Positions 28,259 through 39,596 of a DNA stretch of 64,000 bases are shown piece after piece. A program made the position numbers and the translations under genes. Origin of the DNA: Pullulanibacillus sp. KACC 23026 (GTDB lineage Bacteria; Bacillota; Bacilli; Bacillales; Sporolactobacillaceae); assembly GCF_029094525.1 (NCBI RefSeq), contig NZ_CP119107.1, positions 2,914,001-2,978,000 of the forward strand. The letters are read 5' to 3'. Below the pieces are notes generated by a model, which was not told where the DNA came from, did not search any database, and saw only the letters and a program-made list of their open reading frames with translations. Each line of letters starts with the position of its first letter. Position 1 is the first letter of the stretch.

Positions 28259-28306
28259 TAAAAGCCCATGCCAAAGTGGTAAACCCATTATATTCATGAA
28301 CGTTTA

Positions 28307-28342
28307 AAGGAGGTAAATCCTAAGTGAGATCTACCTCCTTGT
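28307..28342 (+). terminator. terminator of araR
   Basis: AAGGAGGTA and TACCTCCTT form a stem followed by GTTTGATTTT, about 50 bases after the araR stop codon. Confidence 0.7.
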
Positions 28343-28433
28343 TTGATTTTATTACATTGACAGGGTGTTGATGGAGTAGAGATTTTTATAAAGTCATTTA
28401 GAGATATAAGGTTAGAGAGATCTCGTATTTCGT

Positions 28434-30388
28434 TTACAATTCATAGATCCAGACCCGCATCTCACCCTTTTGTCTATTACACCAAGCATAATAGGGGATG
28501 GCCACGATTTTTTGCGGAATTAGCTCCGCTTGCTCAGAACTATAAAGGTTCTCAGAAGGTGCCACTCGAAATCCATCGGCTGTTAGTTTTACAACTCCAT
28601 TTAGCAAATCAGAAGCAAATTCACTCGTTATTTCACTTTCTTTAGGGAGACGAATGGCTGCGAGATTGTTGCCATTATCCATTTCTTCTATACAATAGAC
28701 GATCGGTCCGCGCTGTAACGCTATTTGCCCTTGATTCATAGAGACTAATGGATTACTTCTCATTCTATGAACAGACATATCCAATTGAAGCGAAATGGTA
28801 TCACCTGATTGCCATTCCCGATCTAAGACAAGATACCCCTTTTGCAACTGATCAACCGATACACTTTCGCCGTTCACTTTAACAGAAACCGTCTTACTCC
28901 AGCCCGGAATCCTTAGCGCTAATTTGAATGGGACAGGTTCATTCAGATTCAGTGAAAATTGTATATCTCCGTCCCATGGGAAATTATGAGACTGAATGAT
29001 TTCAACTGCTTTTCCAGATAAAACCGTTGTTAATTGACCGGCAATATATAAATGGGTGTACAAGGTATTTTCCGTTTGGGTATAGATATGATCCTCAACA
29101 GAAGCAATCATTCTAGCTAAATTCGGAGGGCAGCAAGCACAGAAAAACCACTTCTGACGCTCTAATTTAACATGTTCTTGATCTTTTCTTACCTTTTGAA
29201 AGGGATTAGCTTCTAATGGGTTTACATAGAAAAAGCGTTTACCATCTAAATCCATTCCACTTAAAGTCCCATTATAAATAGCCTTTTCTAACACGTCAGC
29301 ATATTTACTATTCGGTTCGCCCAAAAAGCTAAACCGACCGAGGCACATGTTTCACAATACATGCTGTCATTTGGTAAATCATGCTTACAAGTAAAGGCTT
29401 CCCCGTTAACCGCTGAACCGATTCCCGCCGTAATATACATCTTGTGATTAATCACATCATCCCAAAGAATCTCACAGGTTTGTTTGAGTGATTCATCACC
29501 AGTCTTGGCAGCTAAATCAGCCATTGCAATATAGAGATAAACGGCCCTTACAGCATGACCAACTGCTTCTTTCTGTTCTCTTACAGGTTTATGGGCTTGT
29601 TGATAGTCATATCCTAAGCCAAAATTCACATTTTTTTCGTCATTCCATGAAGGTTTCGTATCAATCGCTTTTCTCTTTTCACTTTCCTCCACAAAATAAA
29701 TGGGCTCTTGTCCTCGTTGATCAATAAAATATTGTGCTAATTTTAAGTACTTCTCGTTCCCAGTAACGTTGTAGAGTTTGACTAAGGCCAGTTCAATTTC
29801 CTCATGGCCCGGATAGCCCTTTAGTTGTCCTTCTCCATTACCAAAAATTCGACTGATCAAATGCACGAATTTCTCCATAATTTGAAGGAACTCTCTTTTT
29901 CCGGTTGTTTCATAATAGGCCACTGCCGCCTCAATAAAATGCCCGGCACAGTACAATTCATGGTTATCCCGTAAATTTGTCCAGCGATTGTCTGGTTCTT
30001 TCAATAAGTAATAGGTATTGAGATAGCCATCCTCGGCTTGAGCCCTTCCCAATAAATCAATGACTTCATCGGCTCGTTTCTCTAGTTCCGGGTTTGGGAA
30101 ATCTCGTAAACTGTAAGCAACCGTCTCTAACCACTTGGCTACATCACTATCTTGGAAGACCGCCCCATAAAATTCACCATCTGATTCGCCGGCGGCAATT
30201 CGAAAATTCTCAATCGCATGACTGGGCTCTGTATTTGGCAATTCATCATTTAATGCCTTCCATTGATAAGGAATAACTTCATGGGCCACAATTTCTTTAT
30301 AATTCTTCCAAAAATGATCTTCAACTAGCACATGTTTAACAGGTCTTGTTACATTCGATAAAGTCTTCACAATCTCACAACCCTTCAT
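28434..30388 (-). pseudogene. GH127 beta-L-arabinofuranosidase, broken by a short deletion
   Basis: Two overlapping frames make up one family protein. The first half (from 30388) reads through VEDHFWKNYKEIVAHEVIPY, QAEDGYLNTYYL and the metal-site segment SMYCETCASVG, then shifts out of frame after AFWANR and stops at 29288. The second half resumes at about 29316 as EPNSKYADVLEKAIYNG and carries FFCACCPPNLARMIASVED, with the zinc and nucleophile cysteines. Homologues have a few residues (such as MLxxE) between ANR and EPNS; these codons are missing here, so a deletion of a length not divisible by three has split the gene near 29317. The two halves separate the two parts of the cysteine-zinc active site, so activity should be lost. 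The first ATG could be replaced by a GTG at 30370, which has a better ribosome site. Confidence 0.85.
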
Positions 30389-30402
30389 TTTTATAGATAT
30401 TG

Positions 30403-30435
30403 GCAGAAAAACCCCTTTAGCGAGGGGATTTTCTG
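30403..30435 (-). terminator. terminator of the arabino-oligosaccharide ABC operon
   Basis: AGAAAATCCCCT and AGGGGTTTTTCT form a stem 20 bases after the last permease gene and before the broken GH127 gene. Read-through could still give the latter a transcript. Confidence 0.7.
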
Positions 30436-30454
30436 TCTTTATAAGGAGAATTAA

Positions 30455-31318
30455 TTAATCTTTAAGACCCGATGTCTTAATCCCCTCACCCAAATATTTT
30501 GAGGCAAATAAGTATAGAAGCATAGGCGGAATCGCCATGATCATAGCAAAGGCCATTTGGAGATTCCATGCCGTTAAGTTCGTTGACCCTTTTACAAAGA
30601 AAGAAGATAATGCACCCACCGTTAATGGTTTTAAATTATCCGAGTTGATAAAGATTAATGGCGTAAACAATTCATTCCACCAATAGACTGCTGAAAGAAC
30701 AGCAATTGTAATAAAGATAGGCTTAGAGATGGGGATTAAAATCTTTGTGAAGATTTGCCATCTATTACATCCATCAATCATAGCCGATTCATCAATACTC
30801 TTAGGAATGGTTTTAAAAAACTGTCTAAAAAGAAACACGTTATAAGGATAAGCAAAGAAACTTGGAACAATTAAAGGCAAGAAGCTATTTAACCATCCAA
30901 ACGATCTAAACAAGATAAATTGCGGAATAATGGTTGTAACCGTAGGGACCATCATCGTAGCAAGAATAATCGCAAACATCGTTTTTGAACCTATAAATTT
31001 GATTCGAGCTAATGGATAAGCCACTATGGAACTTGAAATTAAGGTCCCTACTGTATTACCGATAATTAATATGATTGTATTTCTTAGATAAATAAGTGTA
31101 CTTCCTGATTTTAAAACATCGATATAGTTTTGAAATTGAGGATGATCAGGAATCAATTTTGGTGGAAATTGACTTATTCCTGTTAACGTCTTTAATGAAT
31201 TGGATAGTATCCAAAGTATTGGAAAAATCATAAATACCGCTACTATAATCAAAATGATATATTGAATCATTTTTACTTTTTTACTGTTTTTCAAACGCAG
31301 CTTAGCTTGTTGTGCCAT
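30455..31318 (-). CDS. ABC sugar transporter permease, MalG/AraQ type
   Basis: 287 aa from the ATG at 31318, which follows AAGGAGGTA; the longer frame upstream overlaps the preceding gene without a ribosome site. Six membrane segments are seen, and the coupling motif is EAA-like in ESAMIDGCNRWQIFTKILIP. It pairs with the permease encoded just upstream and the lipoprotein before that. No ATPase gene is present in the unit, as in Bacilli where a shared MsmX-type ATPase serves several importers. Context points to arabino-oligosaccharides. Confidence 0.93.
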   Translation of the reverse strand: MAQQAKLRLKNSKKVKMIQYIILIIVAVFMIFPILWILSNSLKTLTGISQFPPKLIPDHPQFQNYIDVLKSGSTLIYLRNTIILIIGNTVGTLISSSIVAYPLARIKFIGSKTMFAIILATMMVPTVTTIIPQFILFRSFGWLNSFLPLIVPSFFAYPYNVFLFRQFFKTIPKSIDESAMIDGCNRWQIFTKILIPISKPIFITIAVLSAVYWWNELFTPLIFINSDNLKPLTVGALSSFFVKGSTNLTAWNLQMAFAMIMAIPPMLLYLFASKYLGEGIKTSGLKD

Positions 31319-31334
31319 AAATAATACCTCCTTC

Positions 31335-32231
31335 TCAATCGTAGTGAACAAATCGATCAGAAATTTTAAATTGCAGGGCAGTGAACAAAGACACGATGAT
31401 GAAAAGAACGACAGCGAGTGCAGAGGCATAGCCCATGTTGAAAATTTGGAATGCATATTTGTAAATAGTTAAACTTAGAACCTGTGTTGAATTATTCGGT
31501 CCACCATTTGTTAAGGGATAAATAAGCGAGAATGAACTATTAAAGGATCCAATCGTCGCCACAACTGTATTAAATAGGATGATGGGCGAAATCGACGGTA
31601 ACGTTACATTTAATAATCGCTGCATAAAATTAGCTCCATCCAAATCACAGGCTTCATAAAGTTCAACCGGAACTTCCTTAAGCGCTGAGCTAAAAATGAG
31701 CATCATTTGCCCTGTAGAATAGGTAAATATACTGGCAACTCCGATGATTCCCCATATCCAAAAACTGCTATTAAGCCAGTCTGGCGGATTGGCTACACCC
31801 AATGCCGATAAGAAATAATCAATAACCCCAATATTTTTGTCAAACATTAACTTAAACACATACGCCATAACAACGCTTGGCATTACTGCAGGTATAAAAT
31901 AAAAGAATTGGAAGACCGGGATAAACTTCACCTTGAAATTTAATAGGACAGCAAGAAGTAATGAAGCAATAACACTGACTAATACTGATATAATCGTGAA
32001 TATAAAGGTTACTTTTAAGGAACCAAGAAAATCAGAGTACTTTGAAAAAAGTTGCATATAATTGCTTAATCCAGTGAATTTAATTGCCCCAACTAAATTC
32101 CATTTTGTAAAACTCAACAAAAACGAAACAATTATTGGGCCTCCAGTAAACAAAATTAATCCGATAATCCAAGGAGAGAGAAACATATAGGCTGAAAGAT
32201 TATCTTTGAATTTTGCATGTCCCTTTTTCAT
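31335..32231 (-). CDS. ABC sugar transporter permease, MalF/AraP type
   Basis: 298 aa from the ATG at 32231, which has AAAGGA upstream; an ATG seven codons earlier lacks a site. Six membrane segments with the coupling loop LYEACDLDGANFMQRLLNVTLP and the conserved NGGPNNSTQVLSLTIYKYAF. It forms the channel with its neighbour, from which it is separated by 16 bases. Expressed from the promoter before the binding-protein gene. Confidence 0.93.
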   Translation of the reverse strand: MKKGHAKFKDNLSAYMFLSPWIIGLILFTGGPIIVSFLLSFTKWNLVGAIKFTGLSNYMQLFSKYSDFLGSLKVTFIFTIISVLVSVIASLLLAVLLNFKVKFIPVFQFFYFIPAVMPSVVMAYVFKLMFDKNIGVIDYFLSALGVANPPDWLNSSFWIWGIIGVASIFTYSTGQMMLIFSSALKEVPVELYEACDLDGANFMQRLLNVTLPSISPIILFNTVVATIGSFNSSFSLIYPLTNGGPNNSTQVLSLTIYKYAFQIFNMGYASALAVVLFIIVSLFTALQFKISDRFVHYD

Positions 32232-32298
32232 AGTTTCAAATCCTTTCATCATTTACAAAATATACTGATCACATCGACTAACTTTTAATTGTTTCACT

Positions 32299-33585
32299 CT
32301 AAAAACTATTAGTAAAATCCAATATAGCTTGTTCCTTAGGAATATCTTCGGTCTGGATATCTTTAATTGTTTTTTGTCCAAGTATGACGGAATCAAAATC
32401 ACTCGCAAGATCTGTCGTCACTGTTGGATTAGCTAATACATAGCCAAACTGACCCGATTTTGCAGATTCTGTCATGGCATTCCAATCGGAAGGACCGTTT
32501 TTCCCCGGCACTTTGTAGGCCCCTTTTGCAGCCACGCTCATCTCTGCTGATGGATTATTCGTAGATTGCTCGATTAAGGTTTGACCTTCTTTACTCATCA
32601 AGAATTGAATAAGTTTCCAGTCGGCCTTTTTATATTTACTGCTGCTATTAATCGTAAAGAATCCTGTATGGAGCGAGTTATAAGCTCTTTCCTCTTTAGG
32701 CAGTGGAGCAATCCCCCATTTAAAATTATTATTTTGATAGGCAGTAATGTACCAGCTGCCTTGACGAGTCATGGCAGCTTTACCGGCGGCAAATAAGTCG
32801 GCTACCTGGCCGCCAGAAGAAGGACGAGGAGAGGCTTTATCGACATTGGTTAGCTGATTCTGAAATTGCAACGCCTTTACTAATCCACTCGATAGACTTA
32901 GATTTCCATTTTTATCTACAATCTCATCCCCTGCCTCACCAATTGATGAGTACCAGATATCTCCAGAGAGTGCGTCTGCTCCCCACTGAATCGTTTTGCC
33001 ATTCTTTACTACCGTTAGCTTTTTGGCGGCCTTTTCAAAATCTTGCCAAGTCCAGTTGGCATTTGGATAAGACAGGTGAGCCTTATCAAACATATCTTTG
33101 TTGTAATATAAGATTTCTGTTGCATAGCACCACGGCAATCCATAAATCTTCCCGTTAACTTTAAATTGCTGGGCAGCAGGAATCATGTCACTCATTTTAA
33201 AGGCTTTTGTCTTACTGATTTCACTATCCAATGGCTCAATCACGCCATTTTGAGCAAAGCCTTTAACATCTGCTTCCCAGCTTAAAATGACATCAGGAGC
33301 ATCTTTGGCTGCGATCATTTGATGGATTTTTTGTGAATAGTCAACGGGAATCTCCAAAATATCTACTTTAATATTCGGATATTTTTTTTCAAAGGCTTTA
33401 ATATACGAAGGTGTAGCCGTGCCTACCGGATCCCACATGCTCATTGTGATGGTGATCTTTTTACTGCTAGTTCCTGAACTACTAGATGAGGAATTCCCAC
33501 AGCCTGATAGGACAAGTGATAATACCAATCCAACGATAGAGATCATACTCAAAGAAAATTTTCCCCTTTTTCCCAATTTAATCAC
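32299..33585 (-). CDS. ABC transporter sugar-binding lipoprotein
   Basis: 428 aa. A lipoprotein signal peptide ends in VLSGC (Cys29), after which a serine-rich linker leads to the family 1 solute-binding fold (IKAFEKKYPNIKVDILEIPV, YGLPWCYATEILYYNKDMF, AAGKAAMTRQGSWYITAY). It delivers sugar to the two permeases downstream. The first gene of the operon, preceded by a LacI-type operator and a cre-like site. Arabino-oligosaccharide or arabinan fragments are the likely ligand from the flanking GH51, GH127 and ara genes. Confidence 0.93.
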   Translation of the reverse strand: MIKLGKRGKFSLSMISIVGLVLSLVLSGCGNSSSSSSGTSSKKITITMSMWDPVGTATPSYIKAFEKKYPNIKVDILEIPVDYSQKIHQMIAAKDAPDVILSWEADVKGFAQNGVIEPLDSEISKTKAFKMSDMIPAAQQFKVNGKIYGLPWCYATEILYYNKDMFDKAHLSYPNANWTWQDFEKAAKKLTVVKNGKTIQWGADALSGDIWYSSIGEAGDEIVDKNGNLSLSSGLVKALQFQNQLTNVDKASPRPSSGGQVADLFAAGKAAMTRQGSWYITAYQNNNFKWGIAPLPKEERAYNSLHTGFFTINSSSKYKKADWKLIQFLMSKEGQTLIEQSTNNPSAEMSVAAKGAYKVPGKNGPSDWNAMTESAKSGQFGYVLANPTVTTDLASDFDSVILGQKTIKDIQTEDIPKEQAILDFTNSF

Positions 33586-33612
33586 TCCAGTTTATTTTAA
33601 AAAAATTCACTA

Positions 33613-33659
33613 TATAAACGGTTTCATTTTTGGCATTCACATTAAGTTAATCGATTAAC
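33613..33659 (-). promoter_or_regulatory. LacI-type operator and cre-like site before the ABC operon
   Basis: The perfect palindrome GTTAATCGATTAAC lies at 33646-33659, matching the palindrome before the adjacent LacI-type gene. TATAAACGGTTTCA at 33613-33626 (reverse complement TGAAACCGTTTATA) resembles a cre. Both would lower expression, the first until inducer is present, the second with glucose. Confidence 0.65.
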
Positions 33660-33695
33660 CTATTGTGAAAAAATAGAAGTGAGGAGGTCCTCCAT

Positions 33696-34736
33696 CTAAT
33701 TGGATGGAGGAGGCCCCACCGATTCTCTAACGACAAGTTTACAGCCTAACAAATCAGGTTTCTCTACTTTTTCTCCTTTAACGAGCTTATCTAATATTAC
33801 CATTGATAATCTGCCCATTTGAGTTAAAGGTATTTTCATAGTGGTCAACGAAGGATTAAGGAAAAAGCTCATTTCCCGATCATCAATTCCCATAACTGAA
33901 AGGTCATCTGGAATGGCTAACCCTAACTCTCGGCACCCTTTCATAGCACCTGCTGCCATCAAATCATTCATTCCCAATATCGCCGTCGGAGGCTCTTTGG
34001 ATTGAAGAAGCAGCTTCCCTTGGGTATAACCCGATTCATATTCCCAGTCTCCTGTTTTAACATACTCTGGATTAAAGACTAAGTTATAGTCTGATAAAGC
34101 TTTATAGTAGCCGTCAAACCGCTTACGGGAGGGATAAGAGTTAATTAATCCGCTTATAATGGCGATTTTCTTATGCCCTGATTCAATCAGATATTTTGTT
34201 GCGTTATAGGCAGTTTGTTCATCATTATAATTCACATAGCAGCCATTTTCTTCACTGGTATAACAATATGTATAGACAATCGGGATTTTAATCTTTGGCA
34301 TAATTCCTGACATATCCCTTGCATGAACCCCGATATATAAAATTCCATCTACTTGCTTATTTACCAGCTCTTGTGCCGCCTTAGGAGCATGGATCACGCA
34401 CATCTCATCCCGCTCTGATTTATTTCCATATAATTGGTTCAATCTCATGTTAGTCATAATAATCGACCAGCCATGTTCATCCGCATACTTATTAATGCCA
34501 TCTATGATTTCAGGGGCATTAAAAACCGTGATATCCTCAACAATAACGCCAATCGTATTCGTTTTTTTTAGCTTTAAGCTTTTGGCAATCCGATTAGGTT
34601 GATAATTGAGCTCCTTAATTACTTTCTGGACCTTTTTTTGCGTTTCCTTGCTGATCTTCCCCGTATTATTTATGACATGAGAAACCGTTGCCGTTGACAC
34701 ATTAGCCTTTTCCGCAACATCCTTTATTCGTACCAT
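33696..34736 (-). CDS. LacI-family repressor of the ABC operon
   Basis: 346 aa. The helix-turn-helix reads RIKDVAEKANVSTATVSHVI, the hinge ends in YQPNRIAKSLK and an effector domain follows. It lies upstream of the ABC operon on the same strand. The operator core GTTAA(T/A)CGATTAAC occurs both before the transporter operon (33646) and before this gene (34751), so it probably represses both. The effector is likely an arabino-oligosaccharide. It gives this importer local control separate from AraR. Confidence 0.9.
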   Translation of the reverse strand: MVRIKDVAEKANVSTATVSHVINNTGKISKETQKKVQKVIKELNYQPNRIAKSLKLKKTNTIGVIVEDITVFNAPEIIDGINKYADEHGWSIIMTNMRLNQLYGNKSERDEMCVIHAPKAAQELVNKQVDGILYIGVHARDMSGIMPKIKIPIVYTYCYTSEENGCYVNYNDEQTAYNATKYLIESGHKKIAIISGLINSYPSRKRFDGYYKALSDYNLVFNPEYVKTGDWEYESGYTQGKLLLQSKEPPTAILGMNDLMAAGAMKGCRELGLAIPDDLSVMGIDDREMSFFLNPSLTTMKIPLTQMGRLSMVILDKLVKGEKVEKPDLLGCKLVVRESVGPPPSN

Positions 34737-34750
34737 AATATCAAACCACC

Positions 34751-34770
34751 CAGGTTAAACGATTAACCTG
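34751..34770. promoter_or_regulatory. operator before the LacI-type gene (autoregulation)
   Basis: CAGGTTAAACGATTAACCTG has 8-base arms (CAGGTTAA and TTAACCTG) around ACGA and lies just upstream of the LacI gene start. It shares its core with the operator at 33646. Confidence 0.65.
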
Positions 34771-34843
34771 ATATTATCATATGAAAAGGCTTCCATCAAT
34801 AGGGTGTTCCGAATTATTTTATATCTACTGAAATTTCAACAAT

Positions 34844-36373
<1,530 letters not shown>

Positions 36374-36415
36374 TTAAAAAATATACGTCATTACCGTGAC
36401 AACGCTATCACAATA

Positions 36416-36462
36416 TTAATACGTACATAATTTACTAAAACAATCATTAATACGTACATAAT
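36416..36462 (-). promoter_or_regulatory. two AraR operators before the GH51 gene
   Basis: TTAATACGTACATAAT occurs twice, at 36416-36431 and 36447-36462, exactly 31 bases apart, about three helical turns. Both match the AraR consensus ATTTGTACGTACAAAT in the core TACGTACA. The spacing supports cooperative binding and ties GH51 to the arabinose regulon. Confidence 0.78.
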
Positions 36463-36607
36463 AGTTTAATACTCTTATCCAGTCAACGAAAATTTCTAAC
36501 AAATGTTATAATTATTAATATTATTTATACGGTTAATTGGCTAAATTTGGCTTTGATTACATTGAGTTGGCAAAATTTAAAGGTCTTATTAAATACTGTT
36601 ATTGATT

Positions 36608-38177
36608 CACTAGCGTTGCATAAAAAAATTGCCACAAAGTCAACGGTAATCATTGGAATAATATGTAATATTATTCCAATGATTAAAAACCGAAAATTCA
36701 GTCTTATATTTTTATGACGAAGGAGCCAAAAAGATAAAGGGGGGTGTTTGAAGGTAATCCTTATCCATTTTTTTCCATTTATAAGATTGGATCATAAGTT
36801 AAATCATTTAAATGGTCCACCTCTCCTTCTTCATATTGTGCCAGTGTATCTTGGAAAATTTGTTCGTGTTTAAGCTTTCGCCTACCAAATGAAGAGCGTT
36901 CTGGCTTTTTGAATAGCGCTTTTAAGAACGTTATAAAGCAGTTTGACCAATAATCAACTATGTAATCAAGCATATCGAGAAGTGTCCCTTGATAATGCAC
37001 CTTCTTCTTCATTAATAAGGTTAAACAGAAGGTGATCATGGCGATATAAACTTGATTATATACAGCGTTTTGACTTGTCCCGTACATCTTCTTTAATTTG
37101 AGGTGTTGTTTCATCCATTTAAAGAATAATTCAATCTGCCATCGTTTTCGATAGAGGTCACTAATTTCGTCTGCGCTCATTTTTGCGTCATTGATAACGA
37201 TGGTTAGTTTATTGCCTTGACTATCCAAAGTTTCCACAAGTCGAAGAGGATATTTCATTCTTCCAAGCTTAACGATCGCTTCTCGAAGAACGTTAGACGA
37301 CGGGTCTACTGGCAATTCTTCAATAACATGGACGATTGTATTATCTTTAATACGCGTGCAAAAACGACTATTTTGTTTACAATACTCATCGAATTTCTCG
37401 AAATCAAAATAACCTCGATCAAAGACATGTAAGGCACCTTCTTCAATGACCATTAGCGAATCTAATTGAGTCATATCAGCAGGACGAGCAGGTGTCACGA
37501 TGATTTTATCTGGTGTTGTTTCTTCACCATACAAAACGACGCGAGTATGGATTTTTATGCCGCCTTTGGTTGTTCGGAACACTGCCCATTTATATTGACT
37601 CAGACAAAAGGAAACCGTTGACGAATCAATAAGATGGATTTTTCCGAGCAAACGGTCGCCCTGTTCTTTTCCAAACTCTCGATGTATCTGTTGAACAAGA
37701 TGTTGGAGAATCGCTTGGAAGATTTCTGATGGGATATCTGATAACTTCCTAGATAATTGGGATTTACTAATGCTTTTTAACCCCAATTCCTTTTGGAGCT
37801 TCTTTATACGATTCACCTTATTACTTATTATTTTGAGACTCTCCAATTGGTTGATTTGAGCAAATATAAACAACTTCGCAAAGGTAAGACTATCAAGCTT
37901 TTTTACATATTTATCAATCTTCATTATCTCCACCATCTTTGAGATAACTTCTCCATTAAGGGGGTGGAGGTATTCCTTAAAAACTGTATTTATGGTATGC
38001 TTGTCCATGAGAACTCCTTATAGTTAGGATTTGGACAGGATTACCTACCTTCCTCCTGATTATAAGGTTTTTTTATGTGTTTTTAAACAAAAATTAACAT
38101 ATATTACAAAATATACAATAATTATTTTTAGCTAAAAACTATTGACAAACTAGTATTATCTTCACGCAACGCTAGTG
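36608..38177 (-). mobile_element. IS4-family insertion sequence, complete, with 9-bp target duplication
   Basis: The ends are CACTAGCGTTGC at 36608 and its inverted copy GCAACGCTAGTG ending at 38177. Outside both ends stands TTATTGATT (36599-36607 and 38178-38186), a 9-base target-site duplication. The element is 1570 bases long with one transposase gene. Intact gene, ends and duplication suggest a fairly recent insertion, upstream of the GH51 control region. Confidence 0.92.
36779..38008 (-). CDS. IS4-family transposase
   Basis: 409 aa DDE transposase. The catalytic residues appear as Asp128 (HLIDSSTV), Asp197 (HVFDRGYFD) and Glu293 in the YREK signature YRKRWQIELFFKWMK. An N-terminal helical region that binds DNA precedes the RNase H-like core. 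It fills most of the element, with 171 bases left on its downstream side and 169 upstream. No frameshift or internal stop is seen, so it is probably active. Confidence 0.95.
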   Translation of the reverse strand: MDKHTINTVFKEYLHPLNGEVISKMVEIMKIDKYVKKLDSLTFAKLFIFAQINQLESLKIISNKVNRIKKLQKELGLKSISKSQLSRKLSDIPSEIFQAILQHLVQQIHREFGKEQGDRLLGKIHLIDSSTVSFCLSQYKWAVFRTTKGGIKIHTRVVLYGEETTPDKIIVTPARPADMTQLDSLMVIEEGALHVFDRGYFDFEKFDEYCKQNSRFCTRIKDNTIVHVIEELPVDPSSNVLREAIVKLGRMKYPLRLVETLDSQGNKLTIVINDAKMSADEISDLYRKRWQIELFFKWMKQHLKLKKMYGTSQNAVYNQVYIAMITFCLTLLMKKKVHYQGTLLDMLDYIVDYWSNCFITFLKALFKKPERSSFGRRKLKHEQIFQDTLAQYEEGEVDHLNDLTYDPIL

Positions 38178-38324
38178 TTATTGATTAATTAGTTATTAAC
38201 TAATCAAGGCGGAAAATAGCCTTGGTTTCCGCTGCCGATCTGCAAGTTCACCTACCACTTGGATTTCAGCCGTGATTCATTTGTCTGAATGACTTCGTGC
38301 TAATTTGTCCCAATGAAGACTAAC

Positions 38325-38351
38325 AAAAAGGACAGGTGCCCCTGTCCTTTT
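38325..38351 (-). terminator. terminator of the 76-aa gene
   Basis: AAAAGGACAGG and CCTGTCCTTTT form a stem, lying some 43 bases after the stop of the small gene on the minus strand. Confidence 0.7.
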
Positions 38352-38393
38352 GTTTATACATCAGAATGGCCGCAACGTTCCTTATCTCTTTCC

Positions 38394-38624
38394 TTATCCG
38401 TTCATGATCATATCGCGAAAGGCAAAATAACGATTGAGTATTAATTTATAGTGGTTCTTGGAATTTGGGTATTCCTCCTCGATAGCAGCTTCTATACTTG
38501 GCGTCATGCTATTTTCTCCATTATAAATGCCCTTTTTCAAAATCCCATCAAGCTGCCCAACATAATCTTTTGCGGAACTTTCACCTAATTGATATTCCGT
38601 CATTAAAAATTGTTCAAAGTTCAT
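38394..38624 (-). CDS. small hypothetical protein, 76 aa
   Basis: MNFEQFLMTEYQLGESSAKD and the following helices resemble the SAM-like N-terminal core of tyrosine recombinases, but the protein ends after 76 residues with its own terminator. It could be a stand-alone small protein or a fragment. AGGGTGTG precedes the ATG with good spacing. I do not know its function. Confidence 0.5.
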   Translation of the reverse strand: MNFEQFLMTEYQLGESSAKDYVGQLDGILKKGIYNGENSMTPSIEAAIEEEYPNSKNHYKLILNRYFAFRDMIMNG

Positions 38625-38696
38625 TAGTGTTCACACCCTAACCTTTCTTTAAAAAATCCCTATCTTTCTTTATAACAAGCAAACTTAACTTATTCC

Positions 38697-39096
38697 TTAA
38701 AGATTCCTAGTATTCCTTTCACGAAATTTATAGAAATTATCAATAATTGGACGGGTGTTTTTAAATTCCGAACAACTTGAGAATGGGCCAAGAACTTTTA
38801 TAAAGCTGTAGAAATTCGACGCTATTTGCTTGGTTAATTTTTTACTAAAGTAGGTGATTGAATAACAGAAATAAGCGGAGGTTTTCCGGTTAAATTGCTG
38901 AATAGTGCTTGGGTGCGGGTATATAAGCGGAGGTTTTCCGGTTAAGCAGGGCAAAATGACACCGCTCCACGCTTTCTGGAGTCAATAGCCGGAATTCTTC
39001 CGTCTATTTAAGCTATTTTCAGTGCTAATTCCTAATTAAGAGAAATTTCTCCGCTTATTTACCAACTCCGCGGTAGGGGGGAAATCCACACCCCCA
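38697..39096. repeat. non-coding stretch with the four-hairpin AAGCGGA element, copy B (38870-39060)
   Basis: The hairpin CCG positions are 38886, 38938, 39000 and 39051, spaced 52, 62 and 51 bases. Units one and two share AAGCGGAGGTTTTCCGG; unit three has AGCCGGAATTCTTCCG; unit four is degenerate (AGAGAAATTTCTCCGC). The linker AGCTATTTTCAGTG after unit three matches copy A at 14296-14487. The first 170 bases of the stretch show nothing recognisable. Confidence 0.75.
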
Positions 39097-39273
39097 TTAT
39101 GTAAAAGGTCTTGGAGAACGATGACAGTTTTCAGGAGATTGTTCCGCAAAACCCTTTTTAGGAACATCAATCCCATACGTCTGCTTGGCCTAAGAGACAA
39201 CCTCACCATTTAGATCCAAGAGAATCCCCTTCACACTCGATGTTCCTAAATCAATTCCAATTAAATACGTCAT
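39097..39273 (-). pseudogene. N-terminal fragment of an FGGY kinase (xylulokinase-like)
   Basis: From the ATG at 39273, preceded by AAGGTGGGAG, the frame reads TYLIGIDLGTSSVKGILLD then a TAG at 39190-39192, then AKQTYGIDVPKKGFAEQSPE, the start of xylulokinase-type kinases. It ends after 58 codons at 39097. About 440 codons of a normal kinase are missing. Confidence 0.8.
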
Positions 39274-39596
39274 TTATTCTCCCACCTTGCTAGCAGAGCT
39301 TTGGCTTAACTCTTTCAACTATACCACTACTGCTACATCAAAGATCCTTCATTTGTTTGATTTCCCTTCCATAATACACGCCAAAATCGGGCAAAAGGGT
39401 TTAACACCCCCTGCCCGATTTAAGGTCTTATACCAAGTTTCGTTTTTTTGATAGCACATGTCCGCGTTAAGACCCAACGAATTGCCGTCTCTTCGCAGGT
39501 TTGACACCGCTGTGTCAATAACCTTGTTCATCCCCTAATGGCACATTAACATAACAAAGCCTTCAGCCGTTTCCTCAAGATTCCCAAAATTTAACA
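39274..39596. other. intergenic region without a supported gene
   Basis: No homologous frame is visible. It lies between two gene fragments and is probably decayed coding DNA. Confidence 0.45.
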
